A DNA stretch of 13,105 bases from Candidatus Gastranaerophilales bacterium (lineage in GTDB: Bacteria; Cyanobacteriota; Vampirovibrionia; Gastranaerophilales; Gastranaerophilaceae), in contig CANQAW010000029.1 of the NCBI GenBank assembly GCA_947589525.1, positions 1 through 13,105 on the forward strand. The letters run 5' to 3'. Positions 1-7,325 of the stretch are shown here, in pieces (positions within the stretch are counted from its first letter, which is position 1; each line of letters opens with the position of its first letter). Position numbers and translations under genes: made by a program. Below the pieces are notes generated by a model. That model did no database searches and was not told where the DNA came from. It was given only the letters and a program-made list of their open reading frames with translations.

Positions 1-1160
1 ACCATAGAACCGGAGACAACGGGTTTAATCTTAGAAGAACCGTAATAAGATTGAATATTGGCAACGGGTGAGGGATTGGCGCAAAAAACACCGTCCGAAC
101 CGTTTACAGACCATTCTGTATTTGTGGTCATAATAATTAAATCATCAAAAGGAAGCAAAAATTGAATATTATTCGCTACATTATCATATAGCGACATATT
201 TACGGAATCGGTAGAATTAAGAGGTCTCGAAATATTAAAATTATCATTTGTACCCGTTTGGCTTGCCCAAATTGTCTGCGGGTTTAAATTTGAACCGGCA
301 TAAATTTTTCTCTGTTGAAAATAACAAACACAAGACGGATTTTGGTTTTCAAAAGGATTTGTAAAAATGGGTGCGCACGAAGTCAAATCGCCCTCAATAT
401 TGTCATCAACAAACTCGCATGAAGCACTTGTGCCGATATATGCATATATTCCGTTTATTGAGCGGTAAACATTATATTCAAGCGCATTTTCCACCTTGTC
501 CCAAGAAATAGTTATATATTCCGAAGTAGTCCAAGAGGACTCTCTGTGACCCAAAATTTCAACGGAAGCGCTTGCACTGCTTTCTTCGTTAGTATCCTTT
601 CGCACGGCACATACAACGTAAGAATATGTTTTTGTATTTGAAGAAACAGAGCCGGTATATACCGCTTTAACATTTAGAGGAGGGTCTATATTAGCTTTAA
701 AATCAATTTCTTTAAATTCCCAAACATTATGCTTAATTCGAGCCAATTGACAAGGTTTATAATTTCTGTGAACAAACGTAATAACATCAGCTTGTTGAAC
801 ATAATCAACGGAAAAAATATCTTCCTGTGTATAAGGCGTGGCGATTTCATAAATATTACCATCATCGGTTAATATATAACCGCCGTCAAGCAAAAATCTG
901 AAATACCCTTCGCCTGCTTCTATAACGTAATTTTGATTTAATCCGAATACAAAGGGGAATAAACGTGCTTTTTTATCGGAAAATTTAGCACTTGCCAAAA
1001 ACTCCAATCCGGCACGGTTAACAACACATCCTTCTTGTAAAACAATGCCGTTGTTCAACGTTTTTAAAGCATTTGAATATTGAGCCAAATCAACTCTGCC
1101 CTGCAGTGAAGGAGAAATGACACCCTTGGAAAATGAATTTTGACATACTCTTACACTCAT
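1..1160 (-). CDS. Podoviral tail protein with fibronectin III-like domain (C-terminus cut off by window edge)
   Basis: The visible 386 residues are the N-terminal part of a large virion protein. The opening (S9-F10-S11-K12-G13, then I15-S16-P17 and G21-R22-V23-D24) and the N48-R49-A50-G51 motif belong to a tail protein found in many podoviruses that follows the T7 gp11-like adaptor. I recall it as a tail nozzle or hub component, without certainty about its exact role. Residues about 160-255 read as a fibronectin III-like domain (ITISWDKVENALEYNVYRS). Residues 280-386 carry the conserved FQQRKIYAG, NPQTIWAS, LLPFDDLIIMTT and EWSVNG stretches. The start is the ATG at 1160, two bases after the adaptor gene's stop, with AGAGG inside that gene's last codons. 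Full family members are clearly longer, so the missing part lies to the left. Confidence 0.8.
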   Translation of the reverse strand, partial: MSVRVCQNSFSKGVISPSLQGRVDLAQYSNALKTLNNGIVLQEGCVVNRAGLEFLASAKFSDKKARLFPFVFGLNQNYVIEAGEGYFRFLLDGGYILTDDGNIYEIATPYTQEDIFSVDYVQQADVITFVHRNYKPCQLARIKHNVWEFKEIDFKANIDPPLNVKAVYTGSVSSNTKTYSYVVCAVRKDTNEESSASASVEILGHRESSWTTSEYITISWDKVENALEYNVYRSINGIYAYIGTSASCEFVDDNIEGDLTSCAPIFTNPFENQNPSCVCYFQQRKIYAGSNLNPQTIWASQTGTNDNFNISRPLNSTDSVNMSLYDNVANNIQFLLPFDDLIIMTTNTEWSVNGSDGVFCANPSPVANIQSYYGSSKIKPVVSGSM

Positions 1161-1162
1161 GG

Positions 1163-1765
1163 CTAACCTCTTGAATTAATGTATGTATCATCACGATAAA
1201 TATAATCAGCACCTTCTTGCGCATTGAGCATTTCCGCTCTCTTAAGCAACAGGCGGTATTTTTGAAAAGCAGCTTCGCCTTTTTGAACGCTTCCGACAAT
1301 TGCATTAGCCGTCAAAGACGCCAGATAAAAAGCAAGAGCCATGGAAAACTCGGGACTGAAATAATTTTCCTTGGTAATTCTTCGTGTATATCTTAAAATT
1401 GCATTATCGGCATTTGTAAGAATAACCTTTTGATAGTTTTCCAGCGAATGTATATAAAATTTTTCAAGAATATAACTGCCTTTTGAAAAAACATTTTTTG
1501 CACTTATACAATTATTTGGATAGGTATAACAATATCTGTATTCATACGGCAAAGCCGAATTGATTTCTATATCCGACAGTGAAAGAGTTTTAAAAGTAGA
1601 AGCAAAATTCCAGTCAAAATCTTTTAAAACATAATCTCTTGCAAGCTCATAGTAATTGTTTAGCAGAACAAATCTGTTATCTTCACTGTTTGCTTTTTCT
1701 ATCGGGACTGATACACCTATGGTATTTAGAGCAATATTAAATATTTGCGCCTTGTTTAAATACAT
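1163..1765 (-). CDS. Head-tail adaptor, T7 gp11-like tail tubular protein A
   Basis: A 200-residue protein with the layout of the T7 gp11 / P22 gp4 adaptor family, which forms the ring between the portal and the tail nozzle. Visible family marks are the N-terminal helix (KAQIFNIALNTIGV, 5-18), the 'LARDYVLKDFDWNFA' stretch at 41-55, where the D-W-x-F-A block is typical, the short 'YRYCYTYPNNCI' segment at 77-88 that corresponds to the usual Y-x-x-P-x-D-C region, and a helical C-terminus. Its length is usual for the family. It sits directly upstream of the large tail protein, as in other podoviruses. An AAGGCAGG sequence precedes the ATG. The assignment rests on pattern recognition, not a profile search. 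Confidence 0.8.
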   Translation of the reverse strand: MYLNKAQIFNIALNTIGVSVPIEKANSEDNRFVLLNNYYELARDYVLKDFDWNFASTFKTLSLSDIEINSALPYEYRYCYTYPNNCISAKNVFSKGSYILEKFYIHSLENYQKVILTNADNAILRYTRRITKENYFSPEFSMALAFYLASLTANAIVGSVQKGEAAFQKYRLLLKRAEMLNAQEGADYIYRDDTYINSRG

Positions 1766-1790
1766 ATAACCTGCCTTTTGTGTTTAATTA

Positions 1791-2252
1791 TTATTTGTGA
1801 AACCATTTTTTCGCAACGGACAATGTACTTCCGAGATAATTGTACCGATTAATTTCAGCATCATGTTTTAACTCGTTGTGTTTATTGCGTGCATCTGTAT
1901 CATAGCTTTCGGATTGACGATAATAATTTTCCAAAATATCCGAAGCATTGGAGAAATGTTCGTTATATATATCATCATATTGAAACATATTAGTTTGCGA
2001 AATAGCATCAAATCCGTTGGAAGCATTTTTCGCCATTTGAGATGATGAATTTTTGAGAGCTTCTATTTTTTCTTTTCTCGCCTTTTCTATGCCTTCTTGG
2101 CGCAGATTTTGCGCTTGAAGCTGTGCGGTTTTAATTTGATTTAGCGCAACCTGCTGTTTATATTCATCATTTTTTTTACTTGAATATAAATTTAAGTCTC
2201 CAATCGTATCTTTTAAAATTCTATTCGCCGTATCCATAATGTTTAAACACAT
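1791..2252 (-). CDS. Candidate internal virion protein (T7 gp14-like position)
   Basis: A 153-residue, strongly helical and charged protein. It begins MC, a start shared by T7 gp14 and many podoviral gp14-like internal core proteins. Residues about 25-75 are rich in Gln, Lys and Ala and look like coiled coil (EYKQQVALNQIKTAQLQAQN). The C-terminal part has a regular N/Y-rich helix ending in SVAKKWFHK. T7 gp14-like proteins leave the virion with the DNA and help form the channel through the cell envelope. That role is inferred here from start, composition and position between the decoration and adaptor genes. It is the first gene after the terminator at 2271-2302, so it should be made in smaller amount than the capsid genes. 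It has no signal peptide. It could instead be an unrelated minor structural protein. Confidence 0.6.
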   Translation of the reverse strand: MCLNIMDTANRILKDTIGDLNLYSSKKNDEYKQQVALNQIKTAQLQAQNLRQEGIEKARKEKIEALKNSSSQMAKNASNGFDAISQTNMFQYDDIYNEHFSNASDILENYYRQSESYDTDARNKHNELKHDAEINRYNYLGSTLSVAKKWFHK

Positions 2253-2270
2253 AAAAAACCTTTCCGTAAA

Positions 2271-2302
2271 TTAAAAAATTTTGCGGGCTGATATGCCCGC
2301 AA
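2271..2302 (-). terminator. Intrinsic terminator after the capsid/decoration genes
   Basis: Read leftward, TTGCGGGC, a six-base loop (ATATCA) and GCCCGCAA form an 8-bp stem with six G-C pairs, followed by AATTTTTTAA. The stem lies at 2281-2302 and starts 6 bases after the TAA stop of the decoration protein gene. The U-tract lies on the leftward side only, so it acts on the phage late transcript. It separates the high-copy capsid genes from the low-copy tail genes. Confidence 0.85.
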
Positions 2303-2308
2303 AGTAAA

Positions 2309-2701
2309 TTATTCAAAATCGGTTTCAAGAGCACTCACTATTCCCGATGTTATACATCCCGTTGTTTCGTCAGAAGCACCCTCGGGGGTATAGATAAGCT
2401 TAATATATCCTAAATTACCCGACGGCATGTGTGTTATAGGGAATATTGCACCGCATTTTAGAGCATTAAGCGGTAATTTTGAGCTTGCCAATTCAACAGG
2501 CTCCGAAAAAGCTTCATCGGCGCTTGTAACAACTTTTACATCCAGAGATTCAACATTGGTAAAATCATTTGTAACCTGTATTAATAAAGGAAGATATGAT
2601 ATATCACCTTTACCGAATTTTACAATATTGTCACTATCCGCAGGGGAAGCTTTTGAAATTTTTTGATTATCGGAAAATAAATTTTGCGAATCTAATAACA
2701 T
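2309..2701 (-). CDS. Capsid decoration/cement protein, Bbp16-like
   Basis: A 130-residue protein that matches my recollection of the Bbp16 family of BPP-1-type phages, small jelly-roll proteins that sit on the capsid surface and cement neighbouring capsomers. Family-like features are the N-terminal 'LFSDNQKISK' (8-17), the 'YLPLLIQVTNDFTN' strand (36-49), the acidic 'TSADEAFSEPVEL' segment (59-71), and the C-terminal 'GYIKLIYTP' strand (97-105) followed by a hydrophobic 'ITSGIVSAL' strand. The predicted content is almost all beta strand. It lies 12 bases downstream of the major capsid gene, preceded by an AGGAAAG ribosome site, and is followed at once by a terminator. This position directly after the capsid gene is usual for decoration proteins. 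Confidence 0.8.
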   Translation of the reverse strand: MLLDSQNLFSDNQKISKASPADSDNIVKFGKGDISYLPLLIQVTNDFTNVESLDVKVVTSADEAFSEPVELASSKLPLNALKCGAIFPITHMPSGNLGYIKLIYTPEGASDETTGCITSGIVSALETDFE

Positions 2702-2713
2702 CTTTCCTCCATA

Positions 2714-3709
2714 TTATATAACTGCATTTTCAGTATTAACAATTTGATCGGCGCATTTAACCGGAATACCCAAAAACGTAACTACGGGCTTGCCCGCAAC
2801 GTTATCCATAGTCAAGTTAACATTAGACTTATTTACGGCTTGCAAATGCAGGTGTGCTTGAATTGTTTCGTTGCAGTAAATAACGGTGTTTCCCGTTTTT
2901 GCAAAGCGCTTAATTCTATGATAAGCACAAATCATCAATTTTATTAAATCTGCGCAATCAGAACCGTCAAGCTTTGTAACGTCAATATTTGCTATTCTGG
3001 CGGTTGACCTGAAATCACGCACCGTTAAACCTATGTCCCATTTATAGTGGTCTCTGTATACTTCATACATTTTACCGTCCGCATCAAATGCCGTTTGCGC
3101 ACCTTTGTTTTCATGCAATAAGCCGGCATTAGAACCTTTCGGGTATAAAAGATGAGTATGCAAATCGCCCCATGTAATAAACCAGACGGAAGTATTTGTC
3201 TTTCCCTTTCCTCCCGCATCAATTACTCTGTAGCCGAGCGAGGCAGGGTCTTGAGAAATTTTATTATATCTTACCGACAAACCGTCAAATCCTGCGGGAT
3301 TAGTCTTTTTTGAACCGTAGAAAATATTTTGCTGAACGGTATTATTCATAGATTCTAAAAAAGCCTGTGCTTCATTAATTCTAAACTGGTCCGGACTCGA
3401 CTCCAAATCAGCAAGAGCCTTGTCAACCTGAGAGTATACCTCAAGCATTCCGGTAGTGTCCGTAATTTGAGTATATTCGCCTTTTGAAGCATTAACTCCC
3501 TGATAAAATTTTCGAAATTCCACATCAGGTAAACCGTTTCTGACCGTAGTTTTATGAGTAGAGCCTTCGTTGCATTCGCGTACAACGGCATCTTCCAATA
3601 AAACATTGGATTGAGATAATAAATCAATAATTGTCGAAGTAACTTGTCCCTCCGTAGTTTGGGCAAGTTTATCTTTTAAGGTTAAATAAGTTGTGCCTAC
3701 GGTAGCCAT
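2714..3709 (-). CDS. Major capsid protein, epsilon15/BPP-1 podovirus type
   Basis: A 331-residue capsid subunit. The sequence matches the conserved pattern of podoviral major capsid proteins of the epsilon15/BPP-1 group, which have an HK97-type fold: QSNVLLEDAV (33-42), 'THKTTVRNGLPDVEFRKF' (51-68), 'TDTTGMLEVYSQVDKALADL' (83-102), 'FYGSKK' (130-135), 'FDGLSVRYN' (141-149), 'DAGGKGKTNTSVWFITWG' (164-181), 'YPKGSNAGLLHE' (189-200), and 'YKWDIGLTVRDFRSTARIANID' (222-243). The region 164-243 is the best conserved. Length is normal, so the gene looks intact. A strong AAAGGAG site precedes the ATG, which suits a highly expressed gene. Scaffold lies just upstream and the decoration protein just downstream, as expected for a procapsid-building module. 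Confidence 0.93.
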   Translation of the reverse strand: MATVGTTYLTLKDKLAQTTEGQVTSTIIDLLSQSNVLLEDAVVRECNEGSTHKTTVRNGLPDVEFRKFYQGVNASKGEYTQITDTTGMLEVYSQVDKALADLESSPDQFRINEAQAFLESMNNTVQQNIFYGSKKTNPAGFDGLSVRYNKISQDPASLGYRVIDAGGKGKTNTSVWFITWGDLHTHLLYPKGSNAGLLHENKGAQTAFDADGKMYEVYRDHYKWDIGLTVRDFRSTARIANIDVTKLDGSDCADLIKLMICAYHRIKRFAKTGNTVIYCNETIQAHLHLQAVNKSNVNLTMDNVAGKPVVTFLGIPVKCADQIVNTENAVI

Positions 3710-3727
3710 TTTTTCTCCTTTCTTTTA

Positions 3728-4285
3728 TTAGTCACGTTTTCCGTATAATATCTGTGCAGGTGTTAACTGCTCAATCGGAGGCTTGTTTGAATATAAAATA
3801 TCGTCTTGTGAAGACAGAGTCCCGATTTTATAAAACATTTTTATAAGCTCGGGGTGGTAATTTAAACCAAGGCTTTTAAAAAGTTCTTTCAACTTGGGGC
3901 TAGCAAATTGATTATAAGCATCGTCAGCAACAGACATATATTGCCTGATTTTTAAGGAATTTTTGTTTGGAATTTCACTGTCTTCATCAAAAAGTCTGTT
4001 ATATTCATCAAGCAAACCGGCCTGCTTTGCGTCTAATTCTTCATGAAATTTTACATCCTGTTTTTTGGACATTTGATATGCAATATCCAGTAATAACTCA
4101 ACTGATTCTTGTGAAAGATTTAATTTTTTTGCTATCGGGCGAAATTTGGCAAGCAATTCTTCATCCAAACAAAAATCTTTTAAATTGCTGAATTTGGAGT
4201 AATCGTAATCATCAGAACCAAGACAACAGCCTGCCTGTTGTGCTTCTTTAATTTTTTCGGTGTTGAAATTTTGTTCTTCTTGCAT
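3728..4285 (-). CDS. Capsid scaffolding protein
   Basis: A 185-residue acidic, helical protein directly upstream of the capsid gene. The segment 'LDEELLAKFRPIAKKLNLSQESVELLLDIA' (40-69) and the later 'ASPKLKELFKSLGLNYHPELIKMFYKIG' (128-155) follow the pattern I know from scaffold proteins of capsid-scaffold pairs in podoviruses, where a 'LG-x-x-x-HPE-[LIV]-[IV]' motif lies near the C-terminus. Scaffold proteins drive procapsid assembly and then leave the shell. A basic-ended C-terminus (LYGKRD) could contact the capsid protein. The start has a clear AAAGGA site. Upstream the operon is interrupted by a gene on the other strand, so transcription must either pass through it or start in the short gap at 4286-4329. 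I see no convincing leftward promoter there. Confidence 0.75.
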   Translation of the reverse strand: MQEEQNFNTEKIKEAQQAGCCLGSDDYDYSKFSNLKDFCLDEELLAKFRPIAKKLNLSQESVELLLDIAYQMSKKQDVKFHEELDAKQAGLLDEYNRLFDEDSEIPNKNSLKIRQYMSVADDAYNQFASPKLKELFKSLGLNYHPELIKMFYKIGTLSSQDDILYSNKPPIEQLTPAQILYGKRD

Positions 4286-4310
4286 AATAATCCTTTCTGT
4301 ATGCTATAAT
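4280..4310 (+). promoter_or_regulatory. Extended -10 promoter of the inverted cargo gene
   Basis: TGCTATAAT at 4302-4310 is a perfect extended -10 element. A TTGCAT at 4280-4285 could serve as a loose -35 with a long 19-base spacer. The predicted start near 4317 is only about 13 bases before the ATG at 4330 and lies close to the AGAGGAGA ribosome site, so the 5' leader would be very short. It points against the phage late operon. Confidence 0.75.
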
Positions 4311-4329
4311 TTAGTAGAGGAGAAATTAA

Positions 4330-4758
4330 ATGAAAAAAATTCTTACGTTATTAATATTGCTTCTTTTATCCGCATTCATATATACTGAGGTTTCGGCAAA
4401 CGGTATACTTTCTTTTTCTACGGCTGTTAAAACTTGCGAAAAATACGCCAAAAGCGAAGATATAGAAAGAAACGGCGAAATTTTTAATATTTCGGTAGTT
4501 CTTGAAAAGAATAAAAACAATAAATGCACATACAAAGAAAAAATATCTCAGGGAAGCGACTGGGAGCTTTTAACTTGTAATTTTGAACAAGGACAATTGA
4601 ATTTTATTTCAAATTCAATGCTGAAATTTAGCCAAACATTTGCGAAACAAATAGCAAAAGAACCGATATTTGAAGCCAAAATGACAACAAACGGCGAAAT
4701 TTTTCAAAAATATTTAGCAAATCCCAAATACTGCACAATTACCCATTCAAAGAAATAA
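4330..4758 (+). CDS. Exported four-cysteine protein; candidate prophage cargo (moron)
   Basis: A 142-residue protein I do not recognise. Residues 1-23 form a clear Sec signal peptide: KK, a Leu/Ile-rich core (ILTLLILLLLSAF), then a V-S-A cleavage site before N24. There is no lipobox. The mature part of about 119 residues is charged, with cysteines at 36, 66, 83 and 135 that could form two disulfides outside the cytoplasm. It is the only rightward gene in the phage block, with its own extended -10 promoter and an AGAGGAGA ribosome site, and its last 20 bases overlap the 3' end of the opposing 314-residue gene. A gene inserted against a late operon with its own promoter is the definition of a moron, so expression from the silent prophage is likely. 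Roles such as altering the host surface or excluding other phages are guesses. Confidence 0.85.
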   Translation: MKKILTLLILLLLSAFIYTEVSANGILSFSTAVKTCEKYAKSEDIERNGEIFNISVVLEKNKNNKCTYKEKISQGSDWELLTCNFEQGQLNFISNSMLKFSQTFAKQIAKEPIFEAKMTTNGEIFQKYLANPKYCTITHSKK

Positions 4759-5683
4759 GTTTCTTTTTAAAATATTTAAACTCGGTATGATTTGACAGGG
4801 CATCTTTGTATAATTCAATTCGTCTTTTTGTCAAATTAATTTTGTCTTCTTCGGTTATTTTCTTGTTTTGACTTAAAAAATTATTGAAATCATTCAGCAC
4901 CAGTTTTATAAATTCATATTTATGAATATCGGCTTTCAGATTTAAAATGCCGACAGCGCAATTTATTAAATCTATCTCATCATCATATAGAGTTTTTTCG
5001 CTTGTACAGGATTTGTCTTTGAGCTTAACAAAATAATTTAAATCTTCTTGAGAAATATACTGTTTACAGACATAAAAATCCAAAGACATGAAATCATCGA
5101 AATTTTCACGGTAAATTTTCAATATTTTCAAAAAGATATCAGGCTGTGTTTTTTGAGTTTTTTCATTGGGCAGATAGTCATTAAAGTTTGATTTTAGCGC
5201 CTCTTTATATTCCGAATTAAATTTTTTAACCAGAGCATGAGATATGCTTTTATCAAAATTTCCGAATTGACACAGCCACCCTATGAGGCTTATGGCACGA
5301 GTGTAAAGAGCATCAAGGATTTTTGCGTTATCTTTATTTAATCCGACCGAAAAAAGAATATTATCAACTTGATTTTCAAAAACTTCCTGAGCCCAATTTT
5401 GAGCTTCTTTATAAAAATGTTTTTCAAGTTCTCTGATAAATTCCTCTTTTTTAGAAGAAATAATATCGTTTTTATTTGCAAAATCAACATTTTGAGATAT
5501 TTTTGAGGCTTCGTAATCAAATTTTTGTATATATAAATCAAATTCATTTACGGCACCCGCACTTGAAAGATTGATATAACCGTTTTGAGAAGAATATAAA
5601 AGCTCATAAAATATTTTATCCAGATTGTTTATAAAATCAAGATAAAAAACACTGTCTAATTTATCTTTGGTTAAAGTATTCAT
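4739..5683 (-). CDS. Uncharacterised phage protein between portal and scaffold
   Basis: A 314-residue protein with no family I can name. It is Lys-, Asn- and Phe-rich, almost wholly helical by composition, with no signal peptide, membrane segment or catalytic motif. Residues 75-105 (KEEFIRELEKHFYKEAQ onward) could form a coiled coil. Position between portal and scaffold, with an AGGAG site formed at the portal stop codon (ATAGGAG), makes a structural or head-assembly role likely. Comparable phages often have an unassigned gene at this place. It has more AT-rich codons than the capsid gene, possibly because it evolves faster. Its 3' end overlaps the opposing cargo gene by 20 bases, so insertion of that gene may have altered this protein's C-terminus (LISLNG). 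Reality as a gene is firm; function is unknown. Confidence 0.8.
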   Translation of the reverse strand: MNTLTKDKLDSVFYLDFINNLDKIFYELLYSSQNGYINLSSAGAVNEFDLYIQKFDYEASKISQNVDFANKNDIISSKKEEFIRELEKHFYKEAQNWAQEVFENQVDNILFSVGLNKDNAKILDALYTRAISLIGWLCQFGNFDKSISHALVKKFNSEYKEALKSNFNDYLPNEKTQKTQPDIFLKILKIYRENFDDFMSLDFYVCKQYISQEDLNYFVKLKDKSCTSEKTLYDDEIDLINCAVGILNLKADIHKYEFIKLVLNDFNNFLSQNKKITEEDKINLTKRRIELYKDALSNHTEFKYFKKKLISLNG

Positions 5684-5691
5684 ATTTACTC

Positions 5692-7323
5692 CTATATAAT
5701 TCCAAATCTTGAAAGAAGGTTAGAGCCCTGAGAATCAATACCGCCCATATTTTGAATAATTTGGCTTCCTTCTTTCAGAGTTTGCATTTGTTTTTGAATA
5801 TTGTTTTGATTATTTATGTCGTTTCTGAGCTTATCCATCTCAATTTTGGATACAAGGTGGCTTGGATTAATATTTGCAAAAGAAGCATAATCTTCAATAA
5901 TATTTTCCGTATTTAATTTGGATTTAAGAACGGGGTCAAGTGCATTTGCAATATTTGAAACAAATGTCGTAAATCTTTCAATGCTTGAGATATTAATTAC
6001 CTTCTGTGCTTGAGCTAAGCTTGAAACAAACTCGATTTTTAAATTAACATTGTTATATTCCTTTTTTAAAGGCTCAAGAATACCGACTTTTATTTCTTCG
6101 TCATATATCCAATGCAAAATATCACGCAAAGAGCTGTGAATTTGCTCAAGCAACGGTGATAAAAGAACCATTTTTTCTTCCTTAAGCTCGTTTACCTCTG
6201 TAGCGGTTCTTCCTCTTTCGGCAGTAGAGAGAATTACGGCAAATAAATCGTTATAAAAATGCTCTTTAATAATGTTTTTAAGTTCGTCTTTTTCCTGTTT
6301 AAGTTCTAAAATTCTGGGATTAACTTCATATACGGGAGTAATTCCTCTGCCGTTTTCGTCTTCTTCAATGTATGCGCCCGGGATATCTGCAAGTTTTTTG
6401 TTTTTTAAACTAGCAGGCCCTTTATAAGCAGGACTTACAATTTTTTTAACAGCTTTAGCATATTCCTTTACCATTGTCATTAATTGTTTAACATCAGCTA
6501 AAGCATTTATGGCGGGCGAATCCTGAGGATAATCTATATCGCATGAAAAGCCTGATTCAAAAACAACATAAGGAAATTTATCAAAGCCCTTTGCGGATAA
6601 AAATATATTTTTATTATTCAAAATTACAACTGAAACATATTTTGCATATTTTGAAGATAATCTTTGAGGCTTGTAATACTTATTTTCTTCAACAAAGTGA
6701 ATTAACTCATATAATTTTTGAGGATTATTTTTAGCATCTTCCAATAGCTCCAAATCTTGAACATCATATTTTTCAACTATATTTTTGGCAGTTTCCATAA
6801 ATACTCTGCAAAAAGTATCCGTTTTTGCTTTGGAATTTTTAGCATAATAATATGAGCCGATAGGCAAAACTTTAAAATTGACCACACTGTCATAATCAGG
6901 TTCTAAACAAACAGCCGAAAACCCAAAAACGCCGAGTTGTTTGTATACTTCGGGAAGCACCTGATAAAAATTAGAAGAATTAAGAATTTGCCTTGTCAAT
7001 TCCTCTTGATTATGACACCAGTTTTTTAAATAAAAATCGTTTTTCACGCTTAAATTGTCGAATGAAGTCTTGAACCAACGATTTGCAGGGCTCGTAGCAC
7101 CGCTTATCATACCTGAAGAAAAGTTTCTGAGCGCTATAAGCGGAGTTGAGTCAACAATTTTTTTGTTTTTAGCGAGCGGACGTCTGGTATTTCTTGCAAT
7201 AAAATTTACGCTTCTCGGAGAAAAATAATCCGCAAGCTCTTGCAAATCAGGTTTTATAATATTAAAAATTTCCTCCATCTGTTTTTTTCTTTTTTGAAAA
7301 TATTCAACACTGTAAAAAGACAT
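5692..7323 (-). CDS. Portal (head-tail connector) protein, podovirus type
   Basis: A 543-residue portal subunit; twelve copies normally form the ring through which DNA enters and leaves the capsid. It fits the bacteriophage head-to-tail connecting protein family. Marks include 'DSTPLIALRNFSSGMISGATSPANRWF' within 58-84, where S-G-x-x-S-G-x-T-S-P and W-F are typical, 'YPQDSPAINALADVKQL' (265-281), 'SPAYKGP' (297-303) in the usual stem region, and 'GRTATEVNEL' (371-380), the T-A-T-E-V motif found in most members. The last 45 residues are Gln/Asn-rich. Length is normal. The start has a GGGAG site and lies two bases after the preceding small gene. Placement after terminase is standard. Confidence 0.92.
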   Translation of the reverse strand: MSFYSVEYFQKRKKQMEEIFNIIKPDLQELADYFSPRSVNFIARNTRRPLAKNKKIVDSTPLIALRNFSSGMISGATSPANRWFKTSFDNLSVKNDFYLKNWCHNQEELTRQILNSSNFYQVLPEVYKQLGVFGFSAVCLEPDYDSVVNFKVLPIGSYYYAKNSKAKTDTFCRVFMETAKNIVEKYDVQDLELLEDAKNNPQKLYELIHFVEENKYYKPQRLSSKYAKYVSVVILNNKNIFLSAKGFDKFPYVVFESGFSCDIDYPQDSPAINALADVKQLMTMVKEYAKAVKKIVSPAYKGPASLKNKKLADIPGAYIEEDENGRGITPVYEVNPRILELKQEKDELKNIIKEHFYNDLFAVILSTAERGRTATEVNELKEEKMVLLSPLLEQIHSSLRDILHWIYDEEIKVGILEPLKKEYNNVNLKIEFVSSLAQAQKVINISSIERFTTFVSNIANALDPVLKSKLNTENIIEDYASFANINPSHLVSKIEMDKLRNDINNQNNIQKQMQTLKEGSQIIQNMGGIDSQGSNLLSRFGII

Positions 7324-7325
7324 TT

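Noticed and set aside
1090..1305. Leftward 71-codon open frame across the adaptor/tail junction
   Set aside because: It is out of frame with two well-supported genes and lacks its own start signals.
4749..4766. AAAGAAA/TTTCTTT stem as a terminator for the cargo gene
   Set aside because: Only one G-C pair and part of the stem is coding; too weak to list as a terminator.
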